Shown: in pieces, positions 15,038 to 22,958 of the stretch
Layout: the number at the start of each line of letters is the position of its first letter
Numbering within the stretch: the first letter of the stretch is position 1
Made by a program: the position numbers and the translations under genes
Assembly: GCF_000620125.1 (NCBI RefSeq)
Contig: NZ_JHVL01000029.1
Span: 1 to 43,519 of the forward strand
From: Clostridiisalibacter paucivorans DSM 22131
Lineage (GTDB): Bacteria; Bacillota; Clostridia; Tissierellales; Clostridiisalibacteraceae
DNA length: 43,519 nucleotides
Direction: 5' to 3'
Notes under the pieces: generated by a model
Database searches by the model: none
What the model was told of the DNA's origin: nothing
What the model saw: the letters and a program-made list of their open reading frames with translations, nothing else

Positions 15038-16888
15038 ATTTTTAAGGATAGGGACATAATAAATAAGTTTACAGATATTATGTCAGAAGGGATAATATTT
15101 ATAGATAGGGAAGGTAAGATACAATTATATAATCAAAAATCTAAGGAAATTTTTGGGATAATATATAATGAGGGTAGAGGTCATAAAAGGGGAAGGATAG
15201 AAGATGGAGATATAGTTATTATAGCAAATAATAACTTAGGTAAAGATGATGGAAAACTAACGACAGATGATTTGAAGATTATAGGAATAGACAATGAAGA
15301 TATAGATATAGGAGATGCTGTTATAGGGATAGGGGTTTATGGGAGCGGACATGTAGATTCTATGGTTAAATATATGAAGGGGCAAAAAAAGGGTAATAAT
15401 ATGTATTTAAACTATAGAATTTCAGACAAAAACATTGAAGTTGTAATAGATTTTAGAAATAAAATTATAGATATTATTTTAAATGGAGAACACTTTTTAA
15501 TGGAATATATAAATGCCATAGGACATATGTTATTGTTAGATAGTAAATGTGATAAAGTTAAATTTTACCAAGCCAAAGGATATACGATAAGAAAGGAAAG
15601 CATAAAGGATATATTGACTGGAAAGGAATATATGGCAAAGGGGAAAAACTCAGATATATTGGATGTGATAGGCAATGATATATTTGAAGTTCATGGATAT
15701 ATAGAAGCTATGAGAGAATTCTATGAAGTAGCTAGAGGTAAGGAATTATCCTATAAAGATAAATTTATAGAGATAAATGGTAGACCTACATTATGTTCAT
15801 TGGTACCTATAGATAGAGACAATATAAGGATTGGGGCATTATTAAAGGTCAAAGATATATCAGAGCTAAAAAGAATAACAAAGGAAAGAGATGAAGCATT
15901 GATAAAGCTTCAAAATATAGAAAAAAGGTTAGAAGAAAATGATTATAGCATGTTTTTTCCAAATGTAATCGGTGACAGCATCATAATGCAAAGATTAAAA
16001 GAATTAGCCTATAGAGCATCTAAGACTAACTCTACACTGCTGATTTTAGGAGAGAGTGGAACGGGAAAGAGTTTATTGGCTAAAGAAATTCATGATGCTA
16101 GTTACAATAAAGATATGCCATTTATCCATGTAAACTGTGGATCAATACCAGAAAATCTTATAGAAAGTGAGTTATTTGGATATGAAGGGGGGGCATTTAC
16201 TGGGGCAAAATCTACTGGTAAAATAGGATTTTTTGAAATGGCTCAGGGAGGAACTATATTTTTAGATGAAGTAGGCGAGTTGTCATTGGCTATGCAAGTA
16301 AAATTGTTACAGTTTTTACAAGATAAGAGTTTTTATAGAGTTGGTGGAAATAAAAAGGTAAATGTAGATGTTAGAATAATGGCAGCTACAAATAAAAATC
16401 TAGAAAATGAAGTTATTGAAGGAAAGTTTAGAGAAGATTTGTTTTATAGAGTGAATGTTTTTCCTATATATATTGCTCCATTGAGGGAACATAAACAGGA
16501 TATTTATCAATTAGTTTGTCATCTATTACCCAAGATATGTATAAAAATAGGCTGTGAAGAAAAAAGAATATCATCTGAAGCTATAAATAAGCTAGTTGAA
16601 TATGATTGGCCAGGAAATATAAGAGAGTTAGAAAATGTATTAGAGAGATCAGTTAACTTCTCTGAGTCAAATATAATATTGTCAGATCATATAAAAATAT
16701 TGAATAAAAGATATAATAAAAATATTGAAAAACATATATCCACAATGAAAGATATAGTTATGGATGCTGAAAAAAATGCATTAATAAATGCATTAAATGC
16801 AACTAATGGAAATAAGAAAAAGGCTATGAGAATGTTGGGGATGGGAAAAACGAGTTTCTATGATAAATTAAAAAAATACAAAATATGA
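15038..16888 (+). CDS. Sigma-54-dependent enhancer-binding regulator (PAS, AAA+, Fis HTH)
   Basis: A transcriptional activator of RNA polymerase containing sigma-54. A PAS-like sensory segment at the N-terminus (SEGIIFIDREGKIQLYN) leads into a long unusual sensor region. The AAA+ domain has Walker A GESGTGKS, the intact GAFTGA loop that contacts sigma-54, Walker B GGTIFLDEVGE and the R-finger region. A Fis-type HTH ends the protein (NGNKKKAMRMLGMGKTSFYDKL). The start is unclear. ATG 15080 has no ribosome site and cuts the PAS domain short, whereas AGGAG at 15024-15028 points to ATT 15038, which adds F-K-D-R-D-I-I-N-K-F. It probably controls the lysA operon downstream. From ATG 15080 it has 602 residues. 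Confidence 0.88.
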   Translation: MFKDRDIINKFTDIMSEGIIFIDREGKIQLYNQKSKEIFGIIYNEGRGHKRGRIEDGDIVIIANNNLGKDDGKLTTDDLKIIGIDNEDIDIGDAVIGIGVYGSGHVDSMVKYMKGQKKGNNMYLNYRISDKNIEVVIDFRNKIIDIILNGEHFLMEYINAIGHMLLLDSKCDKVKFYQAKGYTIRKESIKDILTGKEYMAKGKNSDILDVIGNDIFEVHGYIEAMREFYEVARGKELSYKDKFIEINGRPTLCSLVPIDRDNIRIGALLKVKDISELKRITKERDEALIKLQNIEKRLEENDYSMFFPNVIGDSIIMQRLKELAYRASKTNSTLLILGESGTGKSLLAKEIHDASYNKDMPFIHVNCGSIPENLIESELFGYEGGAFTGAKSTGKIGFFEMAQGGTIFLDEVGELSLAMQVKLLQFLQDKSFYRVGGNKKVNVDVRIMAATNKNLENEVIEGKFREDLFYRVNVFPIYIAPLREHKQDIYQLVCHLLPKICIKIGCEEKRISSEAINKLVEYDWPGNIRELENVLERSVNFSESNIILSDHIKILNKRYNKNIEKHISTMKDIVMDAEKNALINALNATNGNKKKAMRMLGMGKTSFYDKLKKYKI

Positions 16889-16890
16889 TA

Positions 16891-16908
16891 TCCGCATATA
16901 CGGAAAAA
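16891..16908 (+). promoter_or_regulatory. Putative enhancer (UAS) site 1
   Basis: TCCG-N6-CGGA with an A-rich flank, 230 bp upstream of the sigma-54 -24 element and 3 nt past the regulator's stop. It shares its pattern with site 2 exactly 100 bp away, as expected for paired enhancer-binding-protein sites. Confidence 0.5.
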
Positions 16909-16990
16909 TTCCTTTAAAAAGGAAAAATGCAAAAAGTCAGTTCAATAGTAGAGTATCAAGTATAATATTAAAATACAAACTATAAATAAG

Positions 16991-17008
16991 TTCGCTAAAA
17001 CGGAAAAT
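16991..17008 (+). promoter_or_regulatory. Putative enhancer (UAS) site 2
   Basis: TTCG-N6-CGGAA with an A-rich flank, 130 bp upstream of the -24 element. It matches site 1 at the conserved TYCG and CGGAAAA positions. Ten helical turns separate the two, which places both on the same DNA face. Confidence 0.5.
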
Positions 17009-17038
17009 ATTTAGTTTGTTATGAAAGTTTTAATATGG

Positions 17039-17076
17039 AAATACTGGCATGATAAAAATACATGTCAGTATTTTTA
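17039..17076 (+). terminator. Terminator of the regulator transcript
   Basis: AAATACTG-g-CATG (17039-17051) pairs with CATG-t-CAGTATTT (17061-17073), and a T-rich tail follows. It lies between the enhancer sites and the sigma-54 promoter, so the regulator and lysA are separate transcription units. Confidence 0.75.
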
Positions 17077-17120
17077 TGTAGTATAGATAAGATTGAATAA
17101 ATTTATAAAATTATTAATAT

Positions 17121-17136
17121 TGGCATGTGAATTGCA
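17121..17136 (+). promoter_or_regulatory. Sigma-54 (-24/-12) promoter for lysA-spmAB-carboxypeptidase
   Basis: TGGCAT (17121-17126), 5 nt, then TTGCA (17132-17136) matches the consensus TGGCAC-N5-TTGCW with one mismatch and exact spacing. The predicted transcript starts near 17147, about 30 nt before the lysA ATG. An intact enhancer-binding regulator lies immediately upstream. Confidence 0.8.
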
Positions 17137-17176
17137 CAATATAGTGATACAGAAAACTATTGAAAAGGGTGATTAC

Positions 17177-18460
17177 ATGTCATATATTAATAATGGAAAT
17201 AATCTAGTATTTGGAGGATGTGATACGGTAGCGTTAGCTAAAAAATATGGTACTCCACTATATGTGGTAGATGAAAATTACATAGTGGAGAGATGTGAGG
17301 AAATTAAAGAAAGTTTTTTATATAAATATAAAAATACTAATGCTGTTTTTGCCAGCAAGGCATTTTTGCCATTAGCTATGTGTAAATTGATAGCAAAACA
17401 GGGTATAGGATTAGATGTGGTGTCTGGTGGGGAGCTTTATACAGCTATAAAGGCAAATTTTCCATTGGAAAAAATAATATTTCATGGAAATAATAAGACT
17501 GAAGATGAGCTCTATATGGCAATAAAACATGATGTAGGTAGAATTATAGTAGATAATGAATATGAATTGGAATTAATAGATAGTATTTCTAAAAGGTTAG
17601 ATAAAAGAGTAAAGATACTGTTTAGGGTTACTCCTGGGGTAAATAGTCATACACATGAGTATATAACTACAGGGCAAAAGGATTCTAAATTTGGAATATC
17701 ATTGTCGGATGATATTATATTTGAGACTATTAGAAAGACTAAGGTATTAGAAAAAGTAGACTTGATGGGATTTCATTTTCATGTAGGTTCACAATTATTG
17801 GATAATGAATCTCATTTAAAGGCACTAGATATTGTAACAGAACTTATGTATCAGTCGCTAAAAAGACTTGATTTTGTTACTAGAGAGTTAAATTTAGGTG
17901 GAGGATTTGGTATCAAATATGCTTTTGGGGAAGACAGAAAACCTGTTAGTTATTTTGTAGATGCTATGATGGATAAATTATACGAGAATTGTAAGAAAAT
18001 GAATATAGAAGTACCAAGTACTGCAATAGAGCCAGGAAGATGGCTAGTTGGAGAGGCTGGAATAACTCTTTATAAGATAGGTGCAATAAAGAGTATACCA
18101 GAAATAAGGACTTATGCCTCTGTGGATGGAGGTATGACTGACAATTTAAGGCCTGCTTTGTATGGGGCGAAATATGAGGCTGTTATTGCCAATAAAGTCA
18201 ATGAAAAAAAAGTAAAGAAAGTGACTGTAGCTGGCAAATGTTGTGAATCGGGAGATATATTAATAAAAGATTTAGAAGTGCCAGAAATAGAATCAGGAGA
18301 TATATTGGCAGTATTTAGTACTGGGGCCTATAATTATTCTATGGCCAATAATTACAATAAAATAACAAAGCCAGCTGTAGTTATGGTAAATAAGGGGAGG
18401 GACAGGCTAATAGTTAAAAGGGAGACATATGAAGATTTGTTGAGAAATGAGCTATATTAA
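17177..18460 (+). CDS. lysA: Diaminopimelate decarboxylase
   Basis: A 427-residue PLP enzyme of the alanine-racemase-like fold type III. It converts meso-diaminopimelate to lysine and CO2. The PLP lysine is in VFASKAF near the N-terminus, and HFHVGSQ, GGGFG and EPGRWLV follow. The dimer-contributed cysteine is in GKCCESGD, with ALYGAKYE and FSTGAYNY nearby. Start ATG 17177 follows AAAAGGGTGAT and lies after the sigma-54 promoter; an in-frame TTG at 17093 lies upstream of that promoter and is not used. It heads an operon with spmA, spmB and an LD-carboxypeptidase. Related decarboxylases act on other substrates, but the motifs fit LysA. Confidence 0.9.
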   Translation: MSYINNGNNLVFGGCDTVALAKKYGTPLYVVDENYIVERCEEIKESFLYKYKNTNAVFASKAFLPLAMCKLIAKQGIGLDVVSGGELYTAIKANFPLEKIIFHGNNKTEDELYMAIKHDVGRIIVDNEYELELIDSISKRLDKRVKILFRVTPGVNSHTHEYITTGQKDSKFGISLSDDIIFETIRKTKVLEKVDLMGFHFHVGSQLLDNESHLKALDIVTELMYQSLKRLDFVTRELNLGGGFGIKYAFGEDRKPVSYFVDAMMDKLYENCKKMNIEVPSTAIEPGRWLVGEAGITLYKIGAIKSIPEIRTYASVDGGMTDNLRPALYGAKYEAVIANKVNEKKVKKVTVAGKCCESGDILIKDLEVPEIESGDILAVFSTGAYNYSMANNYNKITKPAVVMVNKGRDRLIVKRETYEDLLRNELY

Positions 18461-18513
18461 TAGGGGGTGATAAATATTATTTTCAAGAACAAAATAAAAG
18501 GAGGAATTAAACA

Positions 18514-19140
18514 ATGATTAATGTTATATGGTTATTGATGATTGTAGTTGGGGTCGTTGTTGGGGCTATAAATGGAAACCTTGAAGCCGTTACTCAAGCT
18601 GCAATGGATTCTGCAAATCTAGGTGTTGAGTTGTCTTTAGGATTAATAGGAATAATGGCATTATGGCTTGGAATAATGAAGATTGCAGAAGATAGTGGTA
18701 TGATCCAAGGATTAGCTAAATTATTAAAACCTATTATGGTTAGACTTTTTCCAGATGTACCCCCAGATCATCCTGCTATGGGAGCAATAATAATGAATAT
18801 GGCTGCCAATGTATTGGGATTGGGAAATGCAGCTACACCTTTAGGGCTTAAAGCTATGCAGGAGTTACAGGAATTAAATGATGAAAAAGATACGGCTACA
18901 AATGCTATGTGTACGTTTTTGGCTATAAATACTTCATCAGTTACATTAATACCCTCAGAGGCTATGGCACTGTTAGTAGCAGTTGGTGCAACTAGTAAAC
19001 AGGCTACAGCTATTATAGGGCCTTCAATTATAGCCACAGCAGTATCCACTATAGTTGCAGTGATTGCAGTAAAATCTTTACAGAGGCTAAAAGTTTTTAA
19101 AATGGATAAAAAGTCTACTAAAAAAGTTATAAATAATTAG
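18514..19140 (+). CDS. spmA: Spore maturation protein A (nucleoside-recognition domain)
   Basis: A 208-residue integral membrane protein with about five hydrophobic segments and a nucleoside-recognition (Gate) domain. SLGLIGIMALWLGIMKIAEDSGM, the conserved MNMAANVLGLGNAATPLGLKAM and NTSSVTLIPSEAM are hallmarks of SpmA. In Bacillus, SpmA and SpmB are needed for spore-core dehydration; their transport substrate is unknown. It starts after AGGAGG at 18500-18504, 53 nt behind lysA. It is coupled to spmB 12 nt downstream. Its placement under a sigma-54 promoter with lysA differs from the Bacillus dacB-spmAB arrangement. Confidence 0.9.
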   Translation: MINVIWLLMIVVGVVVGAINGNLEAVTQAAMDSANLGVELSLGLIGIMALWLGIMKIAEDSGMIQGLAKLLKPIMVRLFPDVPPDHPAMGAIIMNMAANVLGLGNAATPLGLKAMQELQELNDEKDTATNAMCTFLAINTSSVTLIPSEAMALLVAVGATSKQATAIIGPSIIATAVSTIVAVIAVKSLQRLKVFKMDKKSTKKVINN

Positions 19141-19152
19141 GGGGGGATACAT

Positions 19153-19689
19153 ATGTTTGTAAAGATAATAGGTGCTATATCTATGTATGCAGTACCAGTA
19201 ATGCTTTTGGGGATTCCATTATATGGATTTTTCAAAAAAGTTAAAGTATATGAAAGTTTTACTGAAGGTGCAAAAGAAGGATTTACAACAGCTGTAAGAA
19301 TAATCCCTTATTTAGTTGCGATGTTGGTTGCTATAGGTGTATTTAGAGCTTCAGGTGCTATGGAAGGTTTAACGACAATATTAAAACCTATAACTAGTTT
19401 GATAGGGATGCCAGCAGAGGTATTACCAATGGCCCTTATGAGACCTTTATCTGGTGGTGGAGCTCAAGGAATAATGAGTGATTTATTGAATACCTATGGA
19501 CCTGATTCTACTATTGGGCATATAGCATCGGTAATGATGGGTTCTACTGAGACTACTTTCTATGTAGTTGCAGTATATTTTGGCTCGGTAGCTATTAGAA
19601 AAACTAGACATGCCATACCTGCGGGACTTATTGCTGATGCAGCAGGTCTAATCGCAGCAGTTTTTGTGGCAAGGATATTTTTAGGTTAA
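19153..19689 (+). CDS. spmB: Spore maturation protein B (nucleoside-recognition domain)
   Basis: A 178-residue membrane partner of SpmA, with about four hydrophobic segments. It carries the family motifs EGFTTAVRIIPYLVAML, MRPLSGGGAQGIM and GSTETTFYVVAVYFG. The gene starts after GGGGGGA, 12 nt past the spmA stop, which suggests coupled expression. The protein is taken to form a complex or paired transporter with SpmA. A 38-bp palindrome follows before the carboxypeptidase gene and may reduce read-through. Confidence 0.92.
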   Translation: MFVKIIGAISMYAVPVMLLGIPLYGFFKKVKVYESFTEGAKEGFTTAVRIIPYLVAMLVAIGVFRASGAMEGLTTILKPITSLIGMPAEVLPMALMRPLSGGGAQGIMSDLLNTYGPDSTIGHIASVMMGSTETTFYVVAVYFGSVAIRKTRHAIPAGLIADAAGLIAAVFVARIFLG

Positions 19690-19700
19690 TATATATAATT

Positions 19701-19738
19701 AAAATTTAAAGATATATAATTATATATCTTTAAATTTT
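19701..19738. terminator. Perfect 38-bp A/T palindrome between spmB and the carboxypeptidase gene
   Basis: The sequence AAAATTTAAAGATATATAA (19701-19719) is followed directly by its complement (19720-19738). It folds into a long weak hairpin without a clear T tract. It may be an intra-operon attenuator, a 3' stabiliser of spmAB mRNA or a terminator. Confidence 0.55.
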
Positions 19739-19758
19739 GAATATTTGGAGGTATGTAA

Positions 19759-20688
19759 ATGTTAAAGCCAAAGGCGTTAGAATTTGGAGATACAATTGGT
19801 GTAATTGCACCTTCTAGTCCAGCATGGGATTTAGATATGGAGGAGGTAATAAATACTTTAAAAAATATAGGGTTTAATGCTGTCCTTGGAAAAAGCTGTT
19901 ATGAAACATATGGATATTTGGCAGGTAAGGATGATATCAGAGCAAATGATATAAATACTATGTTTGAAGATGATAATATTGATGGTATTATTTGTTTAAG
20001 GGGAGGTTATGGTACACCGAGGATATTAGATAAATTAAACTACGATATTATTAATAAAAACCCTAAAGTATTTGTAGGATATAGTGATATTACTGCTATA
20101 CATACTGTTTTAAATAATAAAAGCGGAATTGTAACTTTTCATGGTCCCATGGTTTCTAGTAATATGATAGATAAGTTTGACGAATTTTCTAAAAGATCTT
20201 TATTTAACACTATAATGAATACAGAGCCCATAGGAAGACTAAGTAATCCTAACGAGGAACAAATTAAGACATTGGTGTCAGGTAAGACTAAAGGCAATAT
20301 TGTAGGTGGAAATTTAGCACTTATAGCTTCAACTATTGGTACGCCATATGAAATAGATACAAAAAATAAGATATTATTTTTAGAGGATATTGGAGAAGAG
20401 CCATTTAGTATAGATAGAATGCTAACTCAACTTTATCATTCAGGAAAACTACAAGATGCCAATGGGATAGTTTTAGGAGATTGGGCAGATTGTACTCCTA
20501 TTGAGCATAAAGAAAATCTTACTCTATTACAGATATTTGATGACATAATAGGGACATTAAAGAAACCCACAATATATAATTTTAAATCTGGCCATTGTAG
20601 TCCTATGATTACCATTCCGTTTGGTGTGGAAGCCTATCTGGATGGAGAGCGTGGCTCCTTATATATTAGTGAGGGAGCAGTAATATAA
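19759..20688 (+). CDS. LD-carboxypeptidase, S66 family
   Basis: A 309-residue serine peptidase of family S66 (LdcA/MccF). LdcA removes the terminal D-Ala from murein tetrapeptides at the meso-diaminopimelate L,D bond. Visible motifs are GDTIGVIAPSSP, LRGGYG, the nucleophile serine in VGYSDITAIH, the glutamate of LFLEDIGEEP and the histidine of KSGHCSPM, the Ser-Glu-His triad. MccF-type relatives cleave peptide antibiotics instead, so the substrate is not certain. No signal peptide is seen, so it should be cytoplasmic. It ends the putative sigma-54 operon and has a strong terminator. Confidence 0.88.
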   Translation: MLKPKALEFGDTIGVIAPSSPAWDLDMEEVINTLKNIGFNAVLGKSCYETYGYLAGKDDIRANDINTMFEDDNIDGIICLRGGYGTPRILDKLNYDIINKNPKVFVGYSDITAIHTVLNNKSGIVTFHGPMVSSNMIDKFDEFSKRSLFNTIMNTEPIGRLSNPNEEQIKTLVSGKTKGNIVGGNLALIASTIGTPYEIDTKNKILFLEDIGEEPFSIDRMLTQLYHSGKLQDANGIVLGDWADCTPIEHKENLTLLQIFDDIIGTLKKPTIYNFKSGHCSPMITIPFGVEAYLDGERGSLYISEGAVI

Positions 20689-20711
20689 AAATAAATAATG
20701 TCAATGAAATT

Positions 20712-20749
20712 AACCCCGAACCTTTATTTATAAATAAAGGTTCGGGGTT
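20712..20749. terminator. Strong terminator after the LD-carboxypeptidase gene
   Basis: AACCCCGAACCTTTATTTA (20712-20730) and its exact complement (20731-20749) form a perfect 38-bp palindrome with a short T-rich tail. Confidence 0.85.
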
Positions 20750-20816
20750 TTATGGCAAGATAACATTATGTAAACAAATATGAAATAATTGTAATTAGAC
20801 TGCTATGCTTGTGATA

Positions 20817-20825
20817 TGATATAAT
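20817..20825 (+). promoter_or_regulatory. Extended -10 promoter of the ftsH-like gene
   Basis: TG-A-TATAAT (20817-20825) is a full extended -10 element, with a loose -35 such as TTAGAC near 20795. It lies 40 bp before the start codon. Confidence 0.5.
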
Positions 20826-20865
20826 AAATACAAACATTATGTAAACTTAGAAAAGGTGATTTTAG

Positions 20866-22617
20866 TTGAAATATTTATTACAGAAAAAGATATTAATAGT
20901 TATTGCAATGGTAACTATAATTATGACAACTGGGATTTTTCTATATGTTGAAAAGGGTAATGAGTATGAAAAAATGAATTATAAAAAGTTTACAGAATTA
21001 CTAGATGAGAATAAGGTCGAGAAAGTGACACTAAGTTCAAGCCCCTATATCAAAGTAATATTAGATAGTGGGAAGGAGTTTAAAACACAGAATCCAAGGA
21101 TTGAAAATTTTAAGGAAAAGTTACTTTTACATGAGGTAGAAGTAATTGAAGAAGAATTTAGTTTTAATTCTAAAAATATAATATCTATATTTATATTTTT
21201 AGGAGTATTAGTTTTTTTTGTATATTATGGGAAAAAGGGTGGAGGAGCTAAATCTGCACAAAAAGAAATAACAGATATGGCCAATATAGATATTAATAAT
21301 GATGAAAAAAGGACAAGATTTAAGAATATTGCAGGAAATGAAGAAGCCAAAGAAAGTTTAGTTGAAATAGTAGATTTCATAAAAAATCCCGATAAATATG
21401 AAAAATATGGAGCAAGAATACCTAGAGGAGTTTTATTGTATGGTAGTCCTGGAACTGGAAAAACACTCTTAGCTAAAGCTGTTTCAGGCGAAGCATCAGT
21501 TCCTTTTTTTCCTGTAAATGGTTCAGATTTTATACAGGTTTATGCAGGTGTAGGAGCAAGTAGGATAAGATCTTTATTTAAAAAGGCAAGAAAGTTAGGG
21601 AAGGCTGTTATTTTCATAGATGAAATTGATGCACTGGGAAAAAATCGTAAAAATAGTATAGGTGGAAATGACGAAAGTGATAGAACTTTAAATGCCTTGT
21701 TGACAGAAATGTCAGGATTTAATGAAAATCAGGGTATAGTAGTTATTGGGGCCACTAATAGGATAGATATATTGGATAAAGCACTACTTAGACCTGGTAG
21801 ATTTGATAGACAGATAGAAGTGGGACTCCCTGATAGAATGTCAAGATATAATATATTGAAACTTCATGGGCTTAATAAACCTTTGGATAAAAGTGTTAAT
21901 TTAATGGAATTAGCCGATAAAACAGTATATTTCAGTGGTGCTAAGCTGGAAAATTTAATGAATGAATCGGCTATAATTGCTGCAAGAAATAATGATGAAT
22001 TTATAAATATGAGTCATATAGACAAGGCCTTCTATAGTATGCTTATAGGAAGTGAAAAAAAGGACAAATCATCAATAAGTGTCGATGAAAAGAGTATTAC
22101 AGCATATCATGAAGCGGGACATGCATTAATTAGTAAATTAATATGCCCTGAAAATAGGGTGACTAAGGTTAGTATTATCCCTAGTACTAAAGGTGCTGGA
22201 GGATTTACTATGAATATATATAAAGATAAGATGTATCAGACTAAAAGAGATATAGAAAAGAATATCATGGTATCTCTAGCTGGAAGGGCTGCTGAGGAAT
22301 TAGTGTTTGGAGAAGAAGATATTACAACGGGCGCTTCAAATGATTTGGAAAGAGCTACTATGTTAAGTCTAAAGCTGGTATCAAAATTTGGAATGGATAA
22401 AAATATGGGTCTTTTAAGCTATGAACGTTTATATGGAAACAATATAGTATCAAATGAGAAGATTATAGGTAGAGTCAAAGAAAAAGTTGAAGAGTTATAT
22501 GAAGAGACGAAGAGTATTATAAAAGATAATTTGGATATCCTTAAGGATATAGCAAAAGGGCTGATGGAATATGAAATGTTAGACGAATCACAGTTGGAAA
22601 GTATAATAAACACTTAA
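20866..22617 (+). CDS. ftsH: FtsH-family ATP-dependent zinc metalloprotease
   Basis: A 583-residue membrane-anchored AAA+ protease. There are two transmembrane segments (about 7-26 and 108-124) around a small extracytoplasmic domain. Walker A GSPGTGKT begins at residue 193, Walker B is [11 protein letters not shown], and the second region of homology ends RPGRFDR. HEAGH at 415-419 holds the zinc ligands and catalytic Glu. Family members degrade misfolded membrane and regulatory proteins. At 583 residues it is shorter than usual and lacks the longer acidic C-terminus; it may be a second FtsH copy. It starts at TTG 20866 after AAAGGTGA. Confidence 0.92.
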   Translation: MKYLLQKKILIVIAMVTIIMTTGIFLYVEKGNEYEKMNYKKFTELLDENKVEKVTLSSSPYIKVILDSGKEFKTQNPRIENFKEKLLLHEVEVIEEEFSFNSKNIISIFIFLGVLVFFVYYGKKGGGAKSAQKEITDMANIDINNDEKRTRFKNIAGNEEAKESLVEIVDFIKNPDKYEKYGARIPRGVLLYGSPGTGKTLLAKAVSGEASVPFFPVNGSDFIQVYAGVGASRIRSLFKKARKLGKAVIFIDEIDALGKNRKNSIGGNDESDRTLNALLTEMSGFNENQGIVVIGATNRIDILDKALLRPGRFDRQIEVGLPDRMSRYNILKLHGLNKPLDKSVNLMELADKTVYFSGAKLENLMNESAIIAARNNDEFINMSHIDKAFYSMLIGSEKKDKSSISVDEKSITAYHEAGHALISKLICPENRVTKVSIIPSTKGAGGFTMNIYKDKMYQTKRDIEKNIMVSLAGRAAEELVFGEEDITTGASNDLERATMLSLKLVSKFGMDKNMGLLSYERLYGNNIVSNEKIIGRVKEKVEELYEETKSIIKDNLDILKDIAKGLMEYEMLDESQLESIINT

Positions 22618-22740
22618 AATGCAAATTGTCAACAAAGAAATAGATGTCTAAGAATATATATATGGAACTATATGAGCTAAAATAGCTTCTAATCCAATGT
22701 AATTGCAAAATAAATATTTTAAAAAATTCAAATTTTATAG

Positions 22741-22746
22741 TATAAT
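22741..22746 (+). promoter_or_regulatory. -10 element of the 6S RNA gene
   Basis: A perfect TATAAT, 7 nt before the expected RNA start at 22754. The -35 region is weak (TTTAAA, 17 nt upstream). There is no ribosome site or start codon downstream. Confidence 0.6.
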
Positions 22747-22753
22747 AGCATTA

Positions 22754-22928
22754 AAGCTACCTGAGATGTGCGTTAATCTTTGATAATTCAACCGACATCA
22801 AGAATACGGGAGTTCGGGTTCGGCGATGTATGACATGCCTTTAAAGGAAGTCAAAAGTCGTTGGCAGAGCACCCACCTGCAGGAGTTGCGGGCGTGAATT
22901 ATGAGGATGACGGCATCACGGGTAACAC
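22754..22928 (+). ncRNA. ssrS: 6S RNA
   Basis: A non-coding RNA of about 175 nt with the 6S signature. The 5' CCTGAGATGTGCG resembles the E. coli 6S opening CUGAGAUGU and the 3' ACGGCATCACGGG resembles its ending GCGGCAUCUCGG. CCTGAGATG (22760-22768) pairs with CATCACGGG (22914-22922) with one mismatch, and AT pairs extend it, closing the molecule as expected. 6S RNA mimics an open promoter and binds the sigma-A holoenzyme in stationary phase. Terminator and -10 box fit an independent gene. Exact ends are estimates. Confidence 0.85.
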
Positions 22929-22958
22929 CTTAAGTCAATTTTGACTTAAGGCTTTTTT
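22928..22958. terminator. Terminator after 6S RNA
   Basis: CCTTAAGTCAA (22928-22938) / TTGACTTAAGG (22941-22951) is followed by CTTTTTTA. It lies against the stop codon of the convergent spoVB gene and may serve both. Confidence 0.8.

Noticed and set aside
16909-16930. Possible third enhancer site around the GGAAAAATTCC/TTTAAAAAGG region
   Set aside because: It lacks the CG core and arm spacing shared by the two called sites.
22754-22928. Riboswitch (for example SAM or T-box) at the 6S locus
   Set aside because: The ends match 6S RNA and a terminator follows directly with no gene on that strand behind it.
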